Positions 1-7,190 of a DNA stretch of 15,811 bases are shown piece by piece. The translations under genes and the position numbers were made by a program. Origin of the DNA: Fibrobacter sp. GTDB taxonomy: Bacteria > Fibrobacterota > Fibrobacteria > Fibrobacterales > Fibrobacteraceae. The notes beneath the pieces are model-generated. The model did not search any database and was not told the origin of the DNA. It saw only the letters and a program-made list of their open reading frames with translations. The DNA lies in NCBI GenBank assembly GCA_012515825.1, contig JAAYXQ010000281.1, forward strand, positions 1 to 15,811, in the 5' to 3' direction. Position 1 is the stretch's first letter. Every line of letters begins with the position of its first letter.

Positions 1-102
1 CAAGGTGTTCCAGATGCGACTCCTGTTATGAAAATAGAATCACAAGACTCTGCTCAAGATACGTCTATTTCTGATTCTTCAACAACAAAGAATCAAGAAT
101 AA
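1..102 (+). CDS. C-terminal end of an unknown protein (5' end outside window)
   Basis: An open frame enters from the left edge and ends at TAA 100-102, immediately followed by a second in-frame TAA. It gives about 33 residues rich in Ser, Asp, Thr and Gln (tail reading SDSSTTKNQE). This looks like a flexible hydrophilic tail and carries no recognisable motif. It lies 14 bases upstream of the first glycosyltransferase on the same strand, so it is probably the preceding gene of the same operon. No function can be assigned from this fragment. Confidence 0.55.
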   Translation, partial: QGVPDATPVMKIESQDSAQDTSISDSSTTKNQE

Positions 103-116
103 TAAATGAGATAACC

Positions 117-1073
117 ATGGATTTAAGTATTGTTATACCTATTAAAGACGAAGCAGATAATCTTGCTGATTTGTTTGCTGAAATCGTATCAGCGATAGAG
201 CCCACTCATTATTCTTATGAAGTGATCATTATTGATGATGGAAGTCGAGATGATTCTTGGGAAGTCTTGACCTCATTAATAAGTAAATATTCTTTTATCC
301 GTGCGTATCGTTTTCAATTTAACTGTGGAAAAGCGGCAGCACTTTCCTTAGGCTTTTCAAAGGCGAAAGGGCATTATGTCGCTACTCTTGATGGTGATTT
401 ACAAGATGACCCTTTAGAAATTCCTAAAATGATTCGTATTTTGGAAAGTGGTTATGATTTGGTTTCTGGTTGGAAAAAACGTCGTCATGATCCATGGCAT
501 AAAACATGGCCATCTAAATTGTTTAATTTGACTGTATCATTTGTTTGTGGTCAGCGTCTCCATGATTTTAATTGTGGTATTAAAGTTTACCGAAGTTCTG
601 TAGTACGTTTCATCCCATTATATGGTGATTTTCATCGATTTATTCCTGTTATGGCGAAGTGGCAGGGTTTCCGAATTACTGAAATGCCAGTGACTCATAG
701 AGCCAGAGTCCATGGTGTTTCAAAATACGGTGTTTCTCGTTTGGTTTCAGGTTTTTTAGACTTATTGACATTATTATTCTTAAAAAGTTTCGGTGCAAAG
801 CCCCTTCACTTTTTTGGTCTGATCGGTTTACTTTTTGTATTTTGTGGCCTTGGTATTACAGGCTATTTTGGAATCGAGTGGCTTCAAACAGGAGCTCTTC
901 GTGTTCGTCCGTTACTACTCATGGGTGGTTTTTCTCTTGTAATGGGCGTTCAGTTTATTTCTCTTGGCTTATTAGGAGAGATGATGAACCAAAATAAAAA
1001 ACAGACATATCCAGTTGCTGAAGTACTTCCTGAGCTTACACTCCCTTTGGAGAAACCGTATGAAATATCCTAA
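117..1073 (+). CDS. GtrB/ArnC-like membrane glycosyltransferase, family 2
   Basis: A 318-residue family-2 glycosyltransferase of the DPM/DPG-synthase-like type. Such enzymes typically transfer a sugar from a nucleotide donor to polyprenyl phosphate on the cytoplasmic side of the inner membrane. The N-terminus (LSIVIPIKDEADNL) and the IIIDDGSRDDSW stretch form the nucleotide-binding part of the GT-A fold. The metal-binding DXD-type motif is D92-G93-D94, followed by LQDDP. The NCGIK motif near residue 154 is typical of this subfamily. Two C-terminal hydrophobic spans, about residues 230-252 and 264-290, fit the usual two membrane helices. The length is normal for GtrB, ArnC and CsbB relatives. 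The next gene starts inside its last codons, indicating translational coupling. The exact sugar cannot be told from sequence. Confidence 0.88.
   Translation: MDLSIVIPIKDEADNLADLFAEIVSAIEPTHYSYEVIIIDDGSRDDSWEVLTSLISKYSFIRAYRFQFNCGKAAALSLGFSKAKGHYVATLDGDLQDDPLEIPKMIRILESGYDLVSGWKKRRHDPWHKTWPSKLFNLTVSFVCGQRLHDFNCGIKVYRSSVVRFIPLYGDFHRFIPVMAKWQGFRITEMPVTHRARVHGVSKYGVSRLVSGFLDLLTLLFLKSFGAKPLHFFGLIGLLFVFCGLGITGYFGIEWLQTGALRVRPLLLMGGFSLVMGVQFISLGLLGEMMNQNKKQTYPVAEVLPELTLPLEKPYEIS
1049..1053 (+). promoter_or_regulatory. Ribosome binding site that sets the DPM1-like start
   Basis: GGAGA lies six bases before ATG 1060. An in-frame upstream ATG at 1015 lacks a comparable site and would add 15 residues not seen in the family. 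The site therefore favours the start at 1060. Confidence 0.7.
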
Positions 1074-1773
1074 AAGTCTAGTCATTGTTCCAACATACAA
1101 TGAAAAAGAGAATATTTCTCTTATTTTGCCAGTAATTTTATCTCAACACGAGTGTATAGAAGTATTAGTAGTAGATGATAATTCACCTGATGGTACTGGT
1201 GATATCGTTCAAAAAATGTCGGATGAAAATCCTCGTATTCATATATTACGTCGTTCTGGTAAACTGGGATTAGGTTCTGCTTATGTTATGGGATTTAAGT
1301 GGGCTTTAGAACAGGGTTTCGAACGAATTTTTGAAATGGATGCAGATTTTAGTCATGCTCCTACAGATTTAGTTCGCTTTTTAGAAAAGGCCGAGACTAG
1401 TGATTTGGTTTTAGGTAGTCGTTATTTAGATCGAAAAATTAGCGTTGTTAACTGGGACATGAAACGATTGATTTTAAGTTATGGGGCTAATTTATACACG
1501 CGTATAGTGACTCGATTGCCTGTAAGTGATGCTACTGGTGGGTTTAAGTGTTTTCGAAGAGAAGCTCTTGAAGCTTTAAATCTATCTGATATGAAAAGTG
1601 ATGGCTATTGCTTTCAGATAGAAACAACGTTTAAGATTTGGAAAAAAGGATTACGTGTTTCTGAAATACCAATCGTGTTCACCGATAGAACACGAGGTGC
1701 TTCAAAAATGAGTGGTGGAATTATTTCAGAAGCATTTTTCTTAGTATTAAAACTTCGATTAGGTTTGGCATAA
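1060..1773 (+). CDS. DPM1-like polyprenol-phosphate sugar synthase
   Basis: A 237-residue family-2 glycosyltransferase resembling dolichol/polyprenol-phosphate mannose synthase. It would charge a polyprenyl phosphate carrier with a hexose, probably mannose or glucose, for use by membrane GT-C enzymes. Visible hallmarks are SLVIVPTYNEKENI at the N-terminus, VVDDNSPDGTG, the DXD-type motif D94-A95-D96 followed by FSHAP, LVLGSRY, DATGGFKCFRR, and the RTRGASKMS segment near the end. There is no C-terminal membrane domain, so it is the short soluble or peripheral form. The start at 1060 is chosen because it has a well-spaced ribosome binding site and the protein then begins just before the first beta strand. 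It overlaps the preceding gene by 14 bases and the next gene by one base (TAATG), a tightly coupled arrangement. The sugar donor is not determinable here. Confidence 0.88.
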   Translation: MKYPKSLVIVPTYNEKENISLILPVILSQHECIEVLVVDDNSPDGTGDIVQKMSDENPRIHILRRSGKLGLGSAYVMGFKWALEQGFERIFEMDADFSHAPTDLVRFLEKAETSDLVLGSRYLDRKISVVNWDMKRLILSYGANLYTRIVTRLPVSDATGGFKCFRREALEALNLSDMKSDGYCFQIETTFKIWKKGLRVSEIPIVFTDRTRGASKMSGGIISEAFFLVLKLRLGLA

Positions 1774-3281
1774 TGCCTTGTTCTGTTATTATTATTGCAT
1801 ATAACTCAAGAGATTTTATTCCTGCGTGTTTAGCTTCCGTAAGAGAGGCTTTAATTGATATTGATTCAGAAATTATTGTGTTAGACAATGGATCTCCGTA
1901 TCCATTGACGACTGAAGTTAAGGAAATGTTTCCAGAAGTCATTTGGCTTGAGTCTAAGGAAAACTTAGGCTTTGGACGTGGCTGTAATTTGGCTGCGACT
2001 CACGCTACCAAGCCGTATTTATTTTTTATCAATCCTGACACGATTGTCTCTAAAACGGCCTTTTCAAAGACGCTCAAGTATATTCAAGAAAAGCCAAAAG
2101 CGGGTCTTGTGGGGTGCCGAATATTAAATGAAGATGGCTCTCTTCAGTGGGCCTGTCGAAGAGCATTCCCTTCACCTTTAGCCGCTATTTTTAAGACTAT
2201 TGGCCTTGCTTCATTATTTCCCAAAAGTCGTTTTTTTGCATCGTATAACATGACTTATTTAGATCCAGATCAAGAAACAGAAGTCGATGCGATTAGTGGA
2301 TCCTTTTTTTGTATCAGTGATGAATTATATAAAACTTTAGGAGGATTTGATGAATCCTTCTTTATGTATGGAGAAGACCTAGATCTTTGTTTTCGTGCAA
2401 AAAAACTGGGCTATAAAAACTTTTATTTTCCTGAAACCAATATTATTCACTTTAGAGGGCAGAGTAGTAAAACAAGACGTTTCAGATCGTATTTAGATTT
2501 TTATAATGCGATGATTATTTTTAATCGTAAACACAAACAGTTTCATATTCCTCTATTCTTAGTTTCAATAGGTATTTTCTTTGCTTCGCTCGTAGGTATT
2601 TTTTCAAGATTAATTCCTCAATTTTGGAAAATGATTTTTGATATAGGTATTGTTTTTGCGGTAGCTGGGCCTATTTCTCTTGATTTTGCTGTTTTGTTAG
2701 CTCTATCTATTTGGTTTCCTCTCATGTGTCTTGGAGATTATTCTTCGCCTCAATTAGATGGGTCACATTATCTGAAATACTTGTTCCCTATTCAGATTGC
2801 GGTTTCTTTATTTGCCTATTTTTATATGCATGAACCTCCTGCGTTTATCGCATCAGTCTTTTTTGCTTTAGGTGGCGTTATTTTTTGGCGACGTATATGG
2901 TTTTGGGGCCTTTATTTTTATCGCATCTTTTCAAAACAAAGGCATCGCTCGATTATCGTAGGTGGTTCGTCAGATTCTCTCCATCGATGGTTTAATCAAT
3001 ATGACTTGATCCCAGGGATGGAAATTTTAGGTTGCATTAGTGGAGTTCCTGATCAAGCCACAGATGAAAATAGAATGCATTTATTAGGGCATGTCAATGA
3101 ACTTAAGTCAATTTGTCAGAGAACAGGTTGTCGAGAACTATTGATTTACTCCAATCGTTCTGGTTATAGAGAGTATTTTAATGATTTGATTCTTCAAGAT
3201 TTGCCCTTAAAACAGTATTTATTGATAGATGGCGAGAAAAAAGGCGATTTTGCTCTCGTAAATCTAAAATACCTCGATTAA
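1773..3281 (+). CDS. WbbL-like glycosyltransferase fused to membrane and Rossmann module
   Basis: A 502-residue two-part protein. Residues 1 to about 255 are a family-2 glycosyltransferase of the rhamnosyltransferase/WbbL type: SVIIIAYNSRDFI, VLDNGSP, ENLGFGRGCN, the FINPDT acidic motif, DAISGSFFCISDELYKTLGGFDE (positions about 171-193), FFMYGEDLDLC and the IIHFRGQSS segment. Such enzymes add a sugar to a lipid-linked or nascent surface glycan. Residues about 258-375 hold roughly four hydrophobic spans. Residues about 390-502 begin with SIIVGGSSDS and look like the CoA-binding-like Rossmann domain found in the N-terminal half of WbaP/WcaJ-type sugar-phosphate transferases and CapD/PglF-type dehydratases. 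No phosphotransferase or dehydratase catalytic domain follows. The domain assignment of the second half is inference from pattern. The gene starts on the stop codon of the previous one. Confidence 0.8.
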   Translation: MPCSVIIIAYNSRDFIPACLASVREALIDIDSEIIVLDNGSPYPLTTEVKEMFPEVIWLESKENLGFGRGCNLAATHATKPYLFFINPDTIVSKTAFSKTLKYIQEKPKAGLVGCRILNEDGSLQWACRRAFPSPLAAIFKTIGLASLFPKSRFFASYNMTYLDPDQETEVDAISGSFFCISDELYKTLGGFDESFFMYGEDLDLCFRAKKLGYKNFYFPETNIIHFRGQSSKTRRFRSYLDFYNAMIIFNRKHKQFHIPLFLVSIGIFFASLVGIFSRLIPQFWKMIFDIGIVFAVAGPISLDFAVLLALSIWFPLMCLGDYSSPQLDGSHYLKYLFPIQIAVSLFAYFYMHEPPAFIASVFFALGGVIFWRRIWFWGLYFYRIFSKQRHRSIIVGGSSDSLHRWFNQYDLIPGMEILGCISGVPDQATDENRMHLLGHVNELKSICQRTGCRELLIYSNRSGYREYFNDLILQDLPLKQYLLIDGEKKGDFALVNLKYLD

Positions 3282-3333
3282 TATCGTGCGTTTTCTTAAA
3301 ATGATGTTATTTTTATCATAAGTGTATGAAAAG

Positions 3334-3338
3334 AAAGG
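3334..3338 (+). promoter_or_regulatory. Ribosome binding site deciding the Trm112-like start
   Basis: AAAGG ends four bases before ATG 3343. An in-frame GTG at 3322 has no such site and would add seven residues outside the conserved region, so the ATG is preferred. Confidence 0.55.
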
Positions 3339-3342
3339 TTTT

Positions 3343-3594
3343 ATGATTGATCCTGATTTACTTCAAATGTTATGTTGCCCTGAAACTAAACTTCCTCTTC
3401 AAGAAGCCGATGATCTTCTTTTAAAGGAATTAAATCTAAAAATAAGTGAGAAAACTTTAAAAAATTTTTCTGGGCAAGTATTAACAACTCCTTTGGAAGG
3501 GCTATTGGTAACGGTGGATGGTTCTAGAGCTTACCCTGTAGTTGAGAACATTCCTGTATTATTAGCTGATGAATCCATTATTTTGAAAAGATAG
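3343..3594 (+). CDS. Small Trm112-like (YcaR-like) protein lacking most zinc ligands
   Basis: An 83-residue protein with the layout of the Trm112/YcaR family: an N-terminal PDLLQMLCCPETKLPL segment and a C-terminal AYPVVENIPVLLADES segment matching the family's YPI-DGIPVLL ending. Usual bacterial members are about 60 residues, and this one carries an extra helical stretch in the middle (about residues 20-50). Family members with zinc normally show CPxC near the start and a second cysteine pair later. Here only C11-C12-P13 remains and the second pair is absent, so zinc binding is doubtful. In eukaryotes and some bacteria such proteins activate methyltransferases, but many bacterial copies have no known role. 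It sits about 60 bases after the glycosyltransferase genes and eight bases before the TPR gene. Confidence 0.7.
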   Translation: MIDPDLLQMLCCPETKLPLQEADDLLLKELNLKISEKTLKNFSGQVLTTPLEGLLVTVDGSRAYPVVENIPVLLADESIILKR

Positions 3595-3597
3595 AGG
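3593..3597 (+). promoter_or_regulatory. Ribosome binding site for the GTG start of the TPR gene
   Basis: AGAGG overlaps the stop codon of the Trm112-like gene and lies five bases before GTG 3603. It supports the GTG as the true start and implies coupled translation with the gene before. Confidence 0.65.
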
Positions 3598-3602
3598 TCA
3601 TT

Positions 3603-5795
3603 GTGGCAGCGACATTAGAAAGCGTAAAAAAAGCAATAGGAAAAAAGTCAAGCTCTTTGGCTTTTGCTTGGCTTGCCGATTTAGAACGTAAAGCAGGTAA
3701 ACCAGATGTTGCCCTTGATACTGTAAATACAGGATTAACTTATTTACGTGATTATTTGCCTGGTCTATTAGTCCGTTCTGCCATTTATTTTGATTTAGAA
3801 CGTTATGATGACGTTATTGAGTCTTGTGAAGCGATAGTAAAAAAAGACCCTTTTTGTATCGCTGCTTGGCGTCGTTTAGGAGCTGCATATCAAAAGAAGA
3901 ACCAAATTGGTAAAAGGAATTTTTGCTATAGAATGGTTCATGATATGGATCCTTTAGATTCTTTTTGGAAAGAAGAATACAATTTTGTCCCTCCTGAAGA
4001 TATCGTCCCAGAAGAAGATTCTTCTGTTGTTGAAGGAAACGAAATTTCAGAAACACAAGATGTGCAGAATGTGCAGGAAGAATCATTTGAAATGCCTCCA
4101 GAACTTGCCGTATCTACACCTCCAGATTTAGAAAACGAAGATCCATTCTCCTTATTAACTAATCTTTTGCCTTCTGATGAAGATGGAATGCAAGATACAT
4201 CTCTTGAAAGTTTGGAAAGCTCTTTAGATGATGTAATGGAAGTGATTTCGGAAAAAGAAGAAACTCTACCAGAATATTTTGGTGGAGATGATATTTCTGA
4301 AACTGATGTCTCGTCTGCTTTCTCAAGTATGTTTGGCATGGATGATGAGTTACCTTCTGAAAAACCTGTTTCACCATTTGCATCTTTTGAGATTCCAACA
4401 AGTATTGATGATGAGGAAGATGCTTCTGAACCAGAACCAGAAGTATCCATTCCAGAAGAACCAAAACTTTCTAGCTTAGTGGAAGAGGAAAAACCTCAAA
4501 GCCTTTCAAGTGCTTTTGATGATATTTTTGGGGCTGATGAATTACCAGAAGAAAAATTTGATTCAGACGACTTCACTTCAGGTTTTGAAAAATCAAGTTC
4601 AGCTGAAGCACCAAGTTTTGAAGAGTCTATTTCAGACGATTTCACTTCAGGTTTTGAAAAATCAAGTTCAGTTGAAACACCAAGTTTTGAAGAGTCTATC
4701 TCAGACGACTTCACTTCAGGATTTGAAAAATCAAGTTCAGTTGAAGCACCAAGCATTGAAGAGTCTATTTCAGACGACTTCACTTCAGGTTTTGAAAAGT
4801 CAAGTTCAGTTGAAACACCAAGTTTTGAAGAGTCTATTTCAGACGACTTCACTTCAGGTTTTGAAAAGTCAAGTTCAGTTGAAGCACCAAGTTTTGAAGA
4901 GTCTATTTCAGACGACTTCACTTCAGGTTTTGAAAAATCAAGTTCAGTTGAAGCACCAAGCATTGAAGATAGTGGTGTAGATATTGCTCCACAAAAGGAA
5001 GAATCTTTAATTGATCAGATAAAAGAATCAGATGATATTCTTCCAGAAATTAAATCTTCTTCTAATAAAGCAGAGCCTCAAAAAGCCGCTGATGAATTTA
5101 TTTCTGCTGTAGATTCAAGTTTATCTGCTCTTTTTGGAGAAGATGATTTAGATCTACCTCAAGAAAAAGAATCTGCTCCGACCGATGTATCAAAGAATAG
5201 TATAGAAAATTCGTTTACGGCTCTCTTTGGCGAAGATGATGATCTTGTTTTACCTTCAAAAGATGCAGAACAAAAAGAAAAAAATGATGGAACATTATTT
5301 CACTCTTTAGAAGAAGATGTAGATAGTTCTTTCGAATCTCTTTTTGGAAAGGAAGATGATTCTTTTGAATTAAAAAAAGATTCTCCTGCGTCTTCCTATA
5401 GTCAGCCAGTTCCTCCTTTGAATCCTGTGGAAGTGGGAAATGAAATTTCTGGAGCTTTTGCCACTTTATTCTCTTCAGACGAAGATGATGATCTTCCTGA
5501 AGAAAAACCTCAAGAGCGTGATGGCGTTGATTTTTTAATGTCAGGTGATTCTGATGATGAAATGGCTGTGGCATTAATGAAAAATCCATCTGCATCTTTA
5601 GATCAAGATGAAGTGGTCTTGGATGAGAATTTGAATACAAAGACTCTTGCTGAGATTTATTATGAACAGGGTCTTTATTCTAAAGCATTGAATATTTATC
5701 AGGACCTTGCTAGAAAAAATCCTTCGGATTCAGAAATTCAAAAACGTTTAAGTGATATTCAGCGTCAGGTCAATGAAAAATACGGTGACCTTTAA
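3603..5795 (+). CDS. Acidic TPR protein with long repetitive disordered middle, upstream of pilT
   Basis: A 730-residue protein with no signal peptide or membrane segment, so probably cytoplasmic. Residues 1 to about 125 look like tetratricopeptide-type helical repeats (AWLADLERKAGKPDVALD, then a second unit ending KKDPFCIAAWRRLGAAYQKK). Residues about 130-670 are extremely rich in Asp, Glu, Ser and Pro and should be disordered. Residues about 676-730 contain one more TPR (TLAEIYYEQGLYSKALNIYQ). The middle holds six 23-residue tandem repeats (residues 321-458) and six dispersed copies of a hydrophobic-acidic motif, F-x-x-L-F-G-x-D-D-x-L-P-like. The stop is 12 bases before pilT. The plan (acidic disordered body, C-terminal TPR, pilus neighbour) loosely recalls FimV-type polar scaffold proteins, but homology cannot be claimed. 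A scaffold or adaptor role for the pilus machinery is inference. Confidence 0.85.
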   Translation: MAATLESVKKAIGKKSSSLAFAWLADLERKAGKPDVALDTVNTGLTYLRDYLPGLLVRSAIYFDLERYDDVIESCEAIVKKDPFCIAAWRRLGAAYQKKNQIGKRNFCYRMVHDMDPLDSFWKEEYNFVPPEDIVPEEDSSVVEGNEISETQDVQNVQEESFEMPPELAVSTPPDLENEDPFSLLTNLLPSDEDGMQDTSLESLESSLDDVMEVISEKEETLPEYFGGDDISETDVSSAFSSMFGMDDELPSEKPVSPFASFEIPTSIDDEEDASEPEPEVSIPEEPKLSSLVEEEKPQSLSSAFDDIFGADELPEEKFDSDDFTSGFEKSSSAEAPSFEESISDDFTSGFEKSSSVETPSFEESISDDFTSGFEKSSSVEAPSIEESISDDFTSGFEKSSSVETPSFEESISDDFTSGFEKSSSVEAPSFEESISDDFTSGFEKSSSVEAPSIEDSGVDIAPQKEESLIDQIKESDDILPEIKSSSNKAEPQKAADEFISAVDSSLSALFGEDDLDLPQEKESAPTDVSKNSIENSFTALFGEDDDLVLPSKDAEQKEKNDGTLFHSLEEDVDSSFESLFGKEDDSFELKKDSPASSYSQPVPPLNPVEVGNEISGAFATLFSSDEDDDLPEEKPQERDGVDFLMSGDSDDEMAVALMKNPSASLDQDEVVLDENLNTKTLAEIYYEQGLYSKALNIYQDLARKNPSDSEIQKRLSDIQRQVNEKYGDL
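4563..4976. repeat. Six tandem 69-bp in-frame repeats (23-residue units)
   Basis: Six contiguous 69-base units, each encoding SDDFTSGFEKSSS followed by a ten-residue variable end such as VETPSFEESI or VEAPSIEESI. Units differ at only a few bases; units four and five differ at a single base. Units three and six share the AGCATT (SI) variant, suggesting expansion by more than one duplication step. Because 69 is a multiple of three, the frame is kept and an opposite-strand frame is also open by chance. Confidence 0.95.
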
Positions 5796-5807
5796 AAAGG
5801 ATATTTT

Positions 5808-6908
5808 ATGGCAGACGTTCGTGTAGAGCATTTATTGCGTGAAATGGTTAATCATGGGGCATCCGATTTACATGTTCGTGTAGGTGTTCCTCCTATTTAT
5901 CGTATTAATGGTGAACTTCAAAAATTATCGGACGTTCGAATCGATTCTGTGATGATGGATTCTTTTTTAGATGATATAATGAATCGAGATCAAAAAGCTC
6001 GTTTTGAACGCGATAAAGAATGTGACTTTGCTGTTGGAGCTCGAGAAATGGGCCGTTTCCGTGTGAACGTCTTTCGCCAGCGTGGAACCATTGCAATGGT
6101 GGTTCGTCATATTAAAGCTAAAATCCCTACATTTGATGAGCTTCAATTACCTGAAGTAATCAAGGAAATGGCCTTAAAAAAGAGAGGCCTCATTCTTGTT
6201 ACTGGAACAACGGGATCTGGTAAATCTACGTGTCTTGCAGCGATGATTGATCATATCAATAATGAAGAAACATGTAATGTGATTACAGTCGAAGATCCTA
6301 TTGAATATCTTCATCGCGATAAAAAATCCATTATTTCTCAGCGTGAAATTGGTGTTGATACAAATTCTTATGAAAATGCTCTTCGTTCTGCTTTGAGACA
6401 AGATCCAGATGTTTTGCTTGTCGGTGAAATTAGAGATCTAGAAACCATGCAGATTGCTCTAACCGCTGCAGATACGGGTCATATGGTTTTTGCAACGATT
6501 CATACAACGAATGCGACAGAGACAATACATCGTATCCTTTCCATGTACCCTCCTCATCAACATGAAGAAGTGCGTTTACTTTTAGCTGAATGTTTAGTGG
6601 GTATTATTTCTTTACGTCTTTTGCCTACAAGAGATGGAAATCATCGTGTGCCTGCAGCTGAAATTCTTGTAAATACAGGTGCTATTCGAGAGTATATTGC
6701 CGATAAAACTAAAGTGGATATGATTGAACAGGCGATTGCTGAAGGGCATATGCAATATCAAAGTCAAACGTTTGATCAGGCTCTATTAAGTCTTTATATG
6801 GAAGAAAAAATTTCTTTAGATACTGCGATGAAAGCCGCTACGAATCCAGATGACTTTGATCTTAAAATTAGAGGTATTTCTGGTACTTCTGATCGCGCCT
6901 GGATGTAA
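5808..6908 (+). CDS. pilT: Type IV pilus retraction ATPase PilT
   Basis: A 366-residue hexameric secretion-type ATPase that powers depolymerisation of type IV pilins, driving pilus retraction and twitching at the inner membrane. It has the PilT N-terminal PAS-like part (HGASDLHVRVGVPP), Walker A GTTGSGKST at residues 133-141, the Asp box VEDPIEY around E162-D163, the Walker B region VLLVGEIRD with E207, and the His box ATIHTTNA with H232. The C-terminal GAIREYIADKTK segment corresponds to the AIRNLIRE-like retraction motif of the family. Length and order are typical. The start has an AAAGGA site six bases upstream. PilB, PilC and pilins are not in the window, and the only pilus-related neighbour is the acidic TPR protein directly upstream. 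PilU-like specialisation cannot be excluded. Confidence 0.95.
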   Translation: MADVRVEHLLREMVNHGASDLHVRVGVPPIYRINGELQKLSDVRIDSVMMDSFLDDIMNRDQKARFERDKECDFAVGAREMGRFRVNVFRQRGTIAMVVRHIKAKIPTFDELQLPEVIKEMALKKRGLILVTGTTGSGKSTCLAAMIDHINNEETCNVITVEDPIEYLHRDKKSIISQREIGVDTNSYENALRSALRQDPDVLLVGEIRDLETMQIALTAADTGHMVFATIHTTNATETIHRILSMYPPHQHEEVRLLLAECLVGIISLRLLPTRDGNHRVPAAEILVNTGAIREYIADKTKVDMIEQAIAEGHMQYQSQTFDQALLSLYMEEKISLDTAMKAATNPDDFDLKIRGISGTSDRAWM

Positions 6909-7190
6909 GCACTCTAAATACATTATTTTCACGTTTTTCGCCAAAAAGGGCCTTTTTTCACGCCCCCTTGACAGGATAGTTATTTTTAAAATGGTTGGTG
7001 CTTCTATTCATTGATTTTTAATTTGAATACAGAGCGAAAACGAATGATGCATTGTTATCAGCTGTAAAAAAAGAACTTTTAAAGTACTTGTAGTTTAAAA
7101 AAGAATTTTTATTATCCTCAATCATTAAACAGGTAATAATTGATTCGTATTATTAGATAGCTACTGCTATCTCGGTTAGGAGAACTTAAT
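6909..7190 (+). promoter_or_regulatory. Intergenic region and leader of gltA
   Basis: This gap of about 280 bases holds no credible gene. A tentative sigma-70 promoter is TTGTAG at 7088-7093 and TATTAT at 7110-7115 with a 16-base spacer; the -35 matches poorly. Downstream are two adjacent inverted repeats: TAATAAT 7134-7140 with ATTATTA 7149-7155, then GATAGC 7156-7161 with GCTATC 7166-7171 around a TACT loop. The ribosome binding site AGGAGA (7178-7183) follows within seven bases. The arrangement could influence translation or mRNA stability, but no known riboswitch class is recognised. Confidence 0.45.
6943..6958 (+). terminator. Possible weak terminator after pilT
   Basis: AAAAAG, a three-base GGC spacer and CTTTTTT form a short A/T-rich dyad ending in a T run, 35 bases after the pilT stop. 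The stem is short and weak, so this is tentative. Confidence 0.3.

Noticed and set aside
3288..3322. Small dyad ATGAT/ATCAT between the fused glycosyltransferase and Trm112-like genes as a terminator
   Set aside because: Only five base pairs, A/T-rich, with no following T run; the genes are more likely read through.
3938..4450. Minus-strand frame of 170 codons rich in serine opposite the TPR gene
   Set aside because: Antisense of acidic GAA/GAT/TCT codons gives Ser/Phe/Ile-rich shadow frames; there is no start signal or independent support.
4496..4963. Long minus-strand open frame with regular repeats, opposite the TPR gene
   Set aside because: It is the antisense of the 69-bp array; a repeat length divisible by three keeps any open frame open. 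It has no start context, and the plus-strand gene explains the region.
4563..4976. Regular repeats resembling a CRISPR array
   Set aside because: Units are contiguous and 69 bp long, with no unique spacers, and encode protein in frame.
6968..6973. TTGACA hexamer upstream of gltA as a -35 element
   Set aside because: No acceptable -10 sequence lies 16-18 bases downstream; the nearest A/T-rich stretch is only about 12 bases away.
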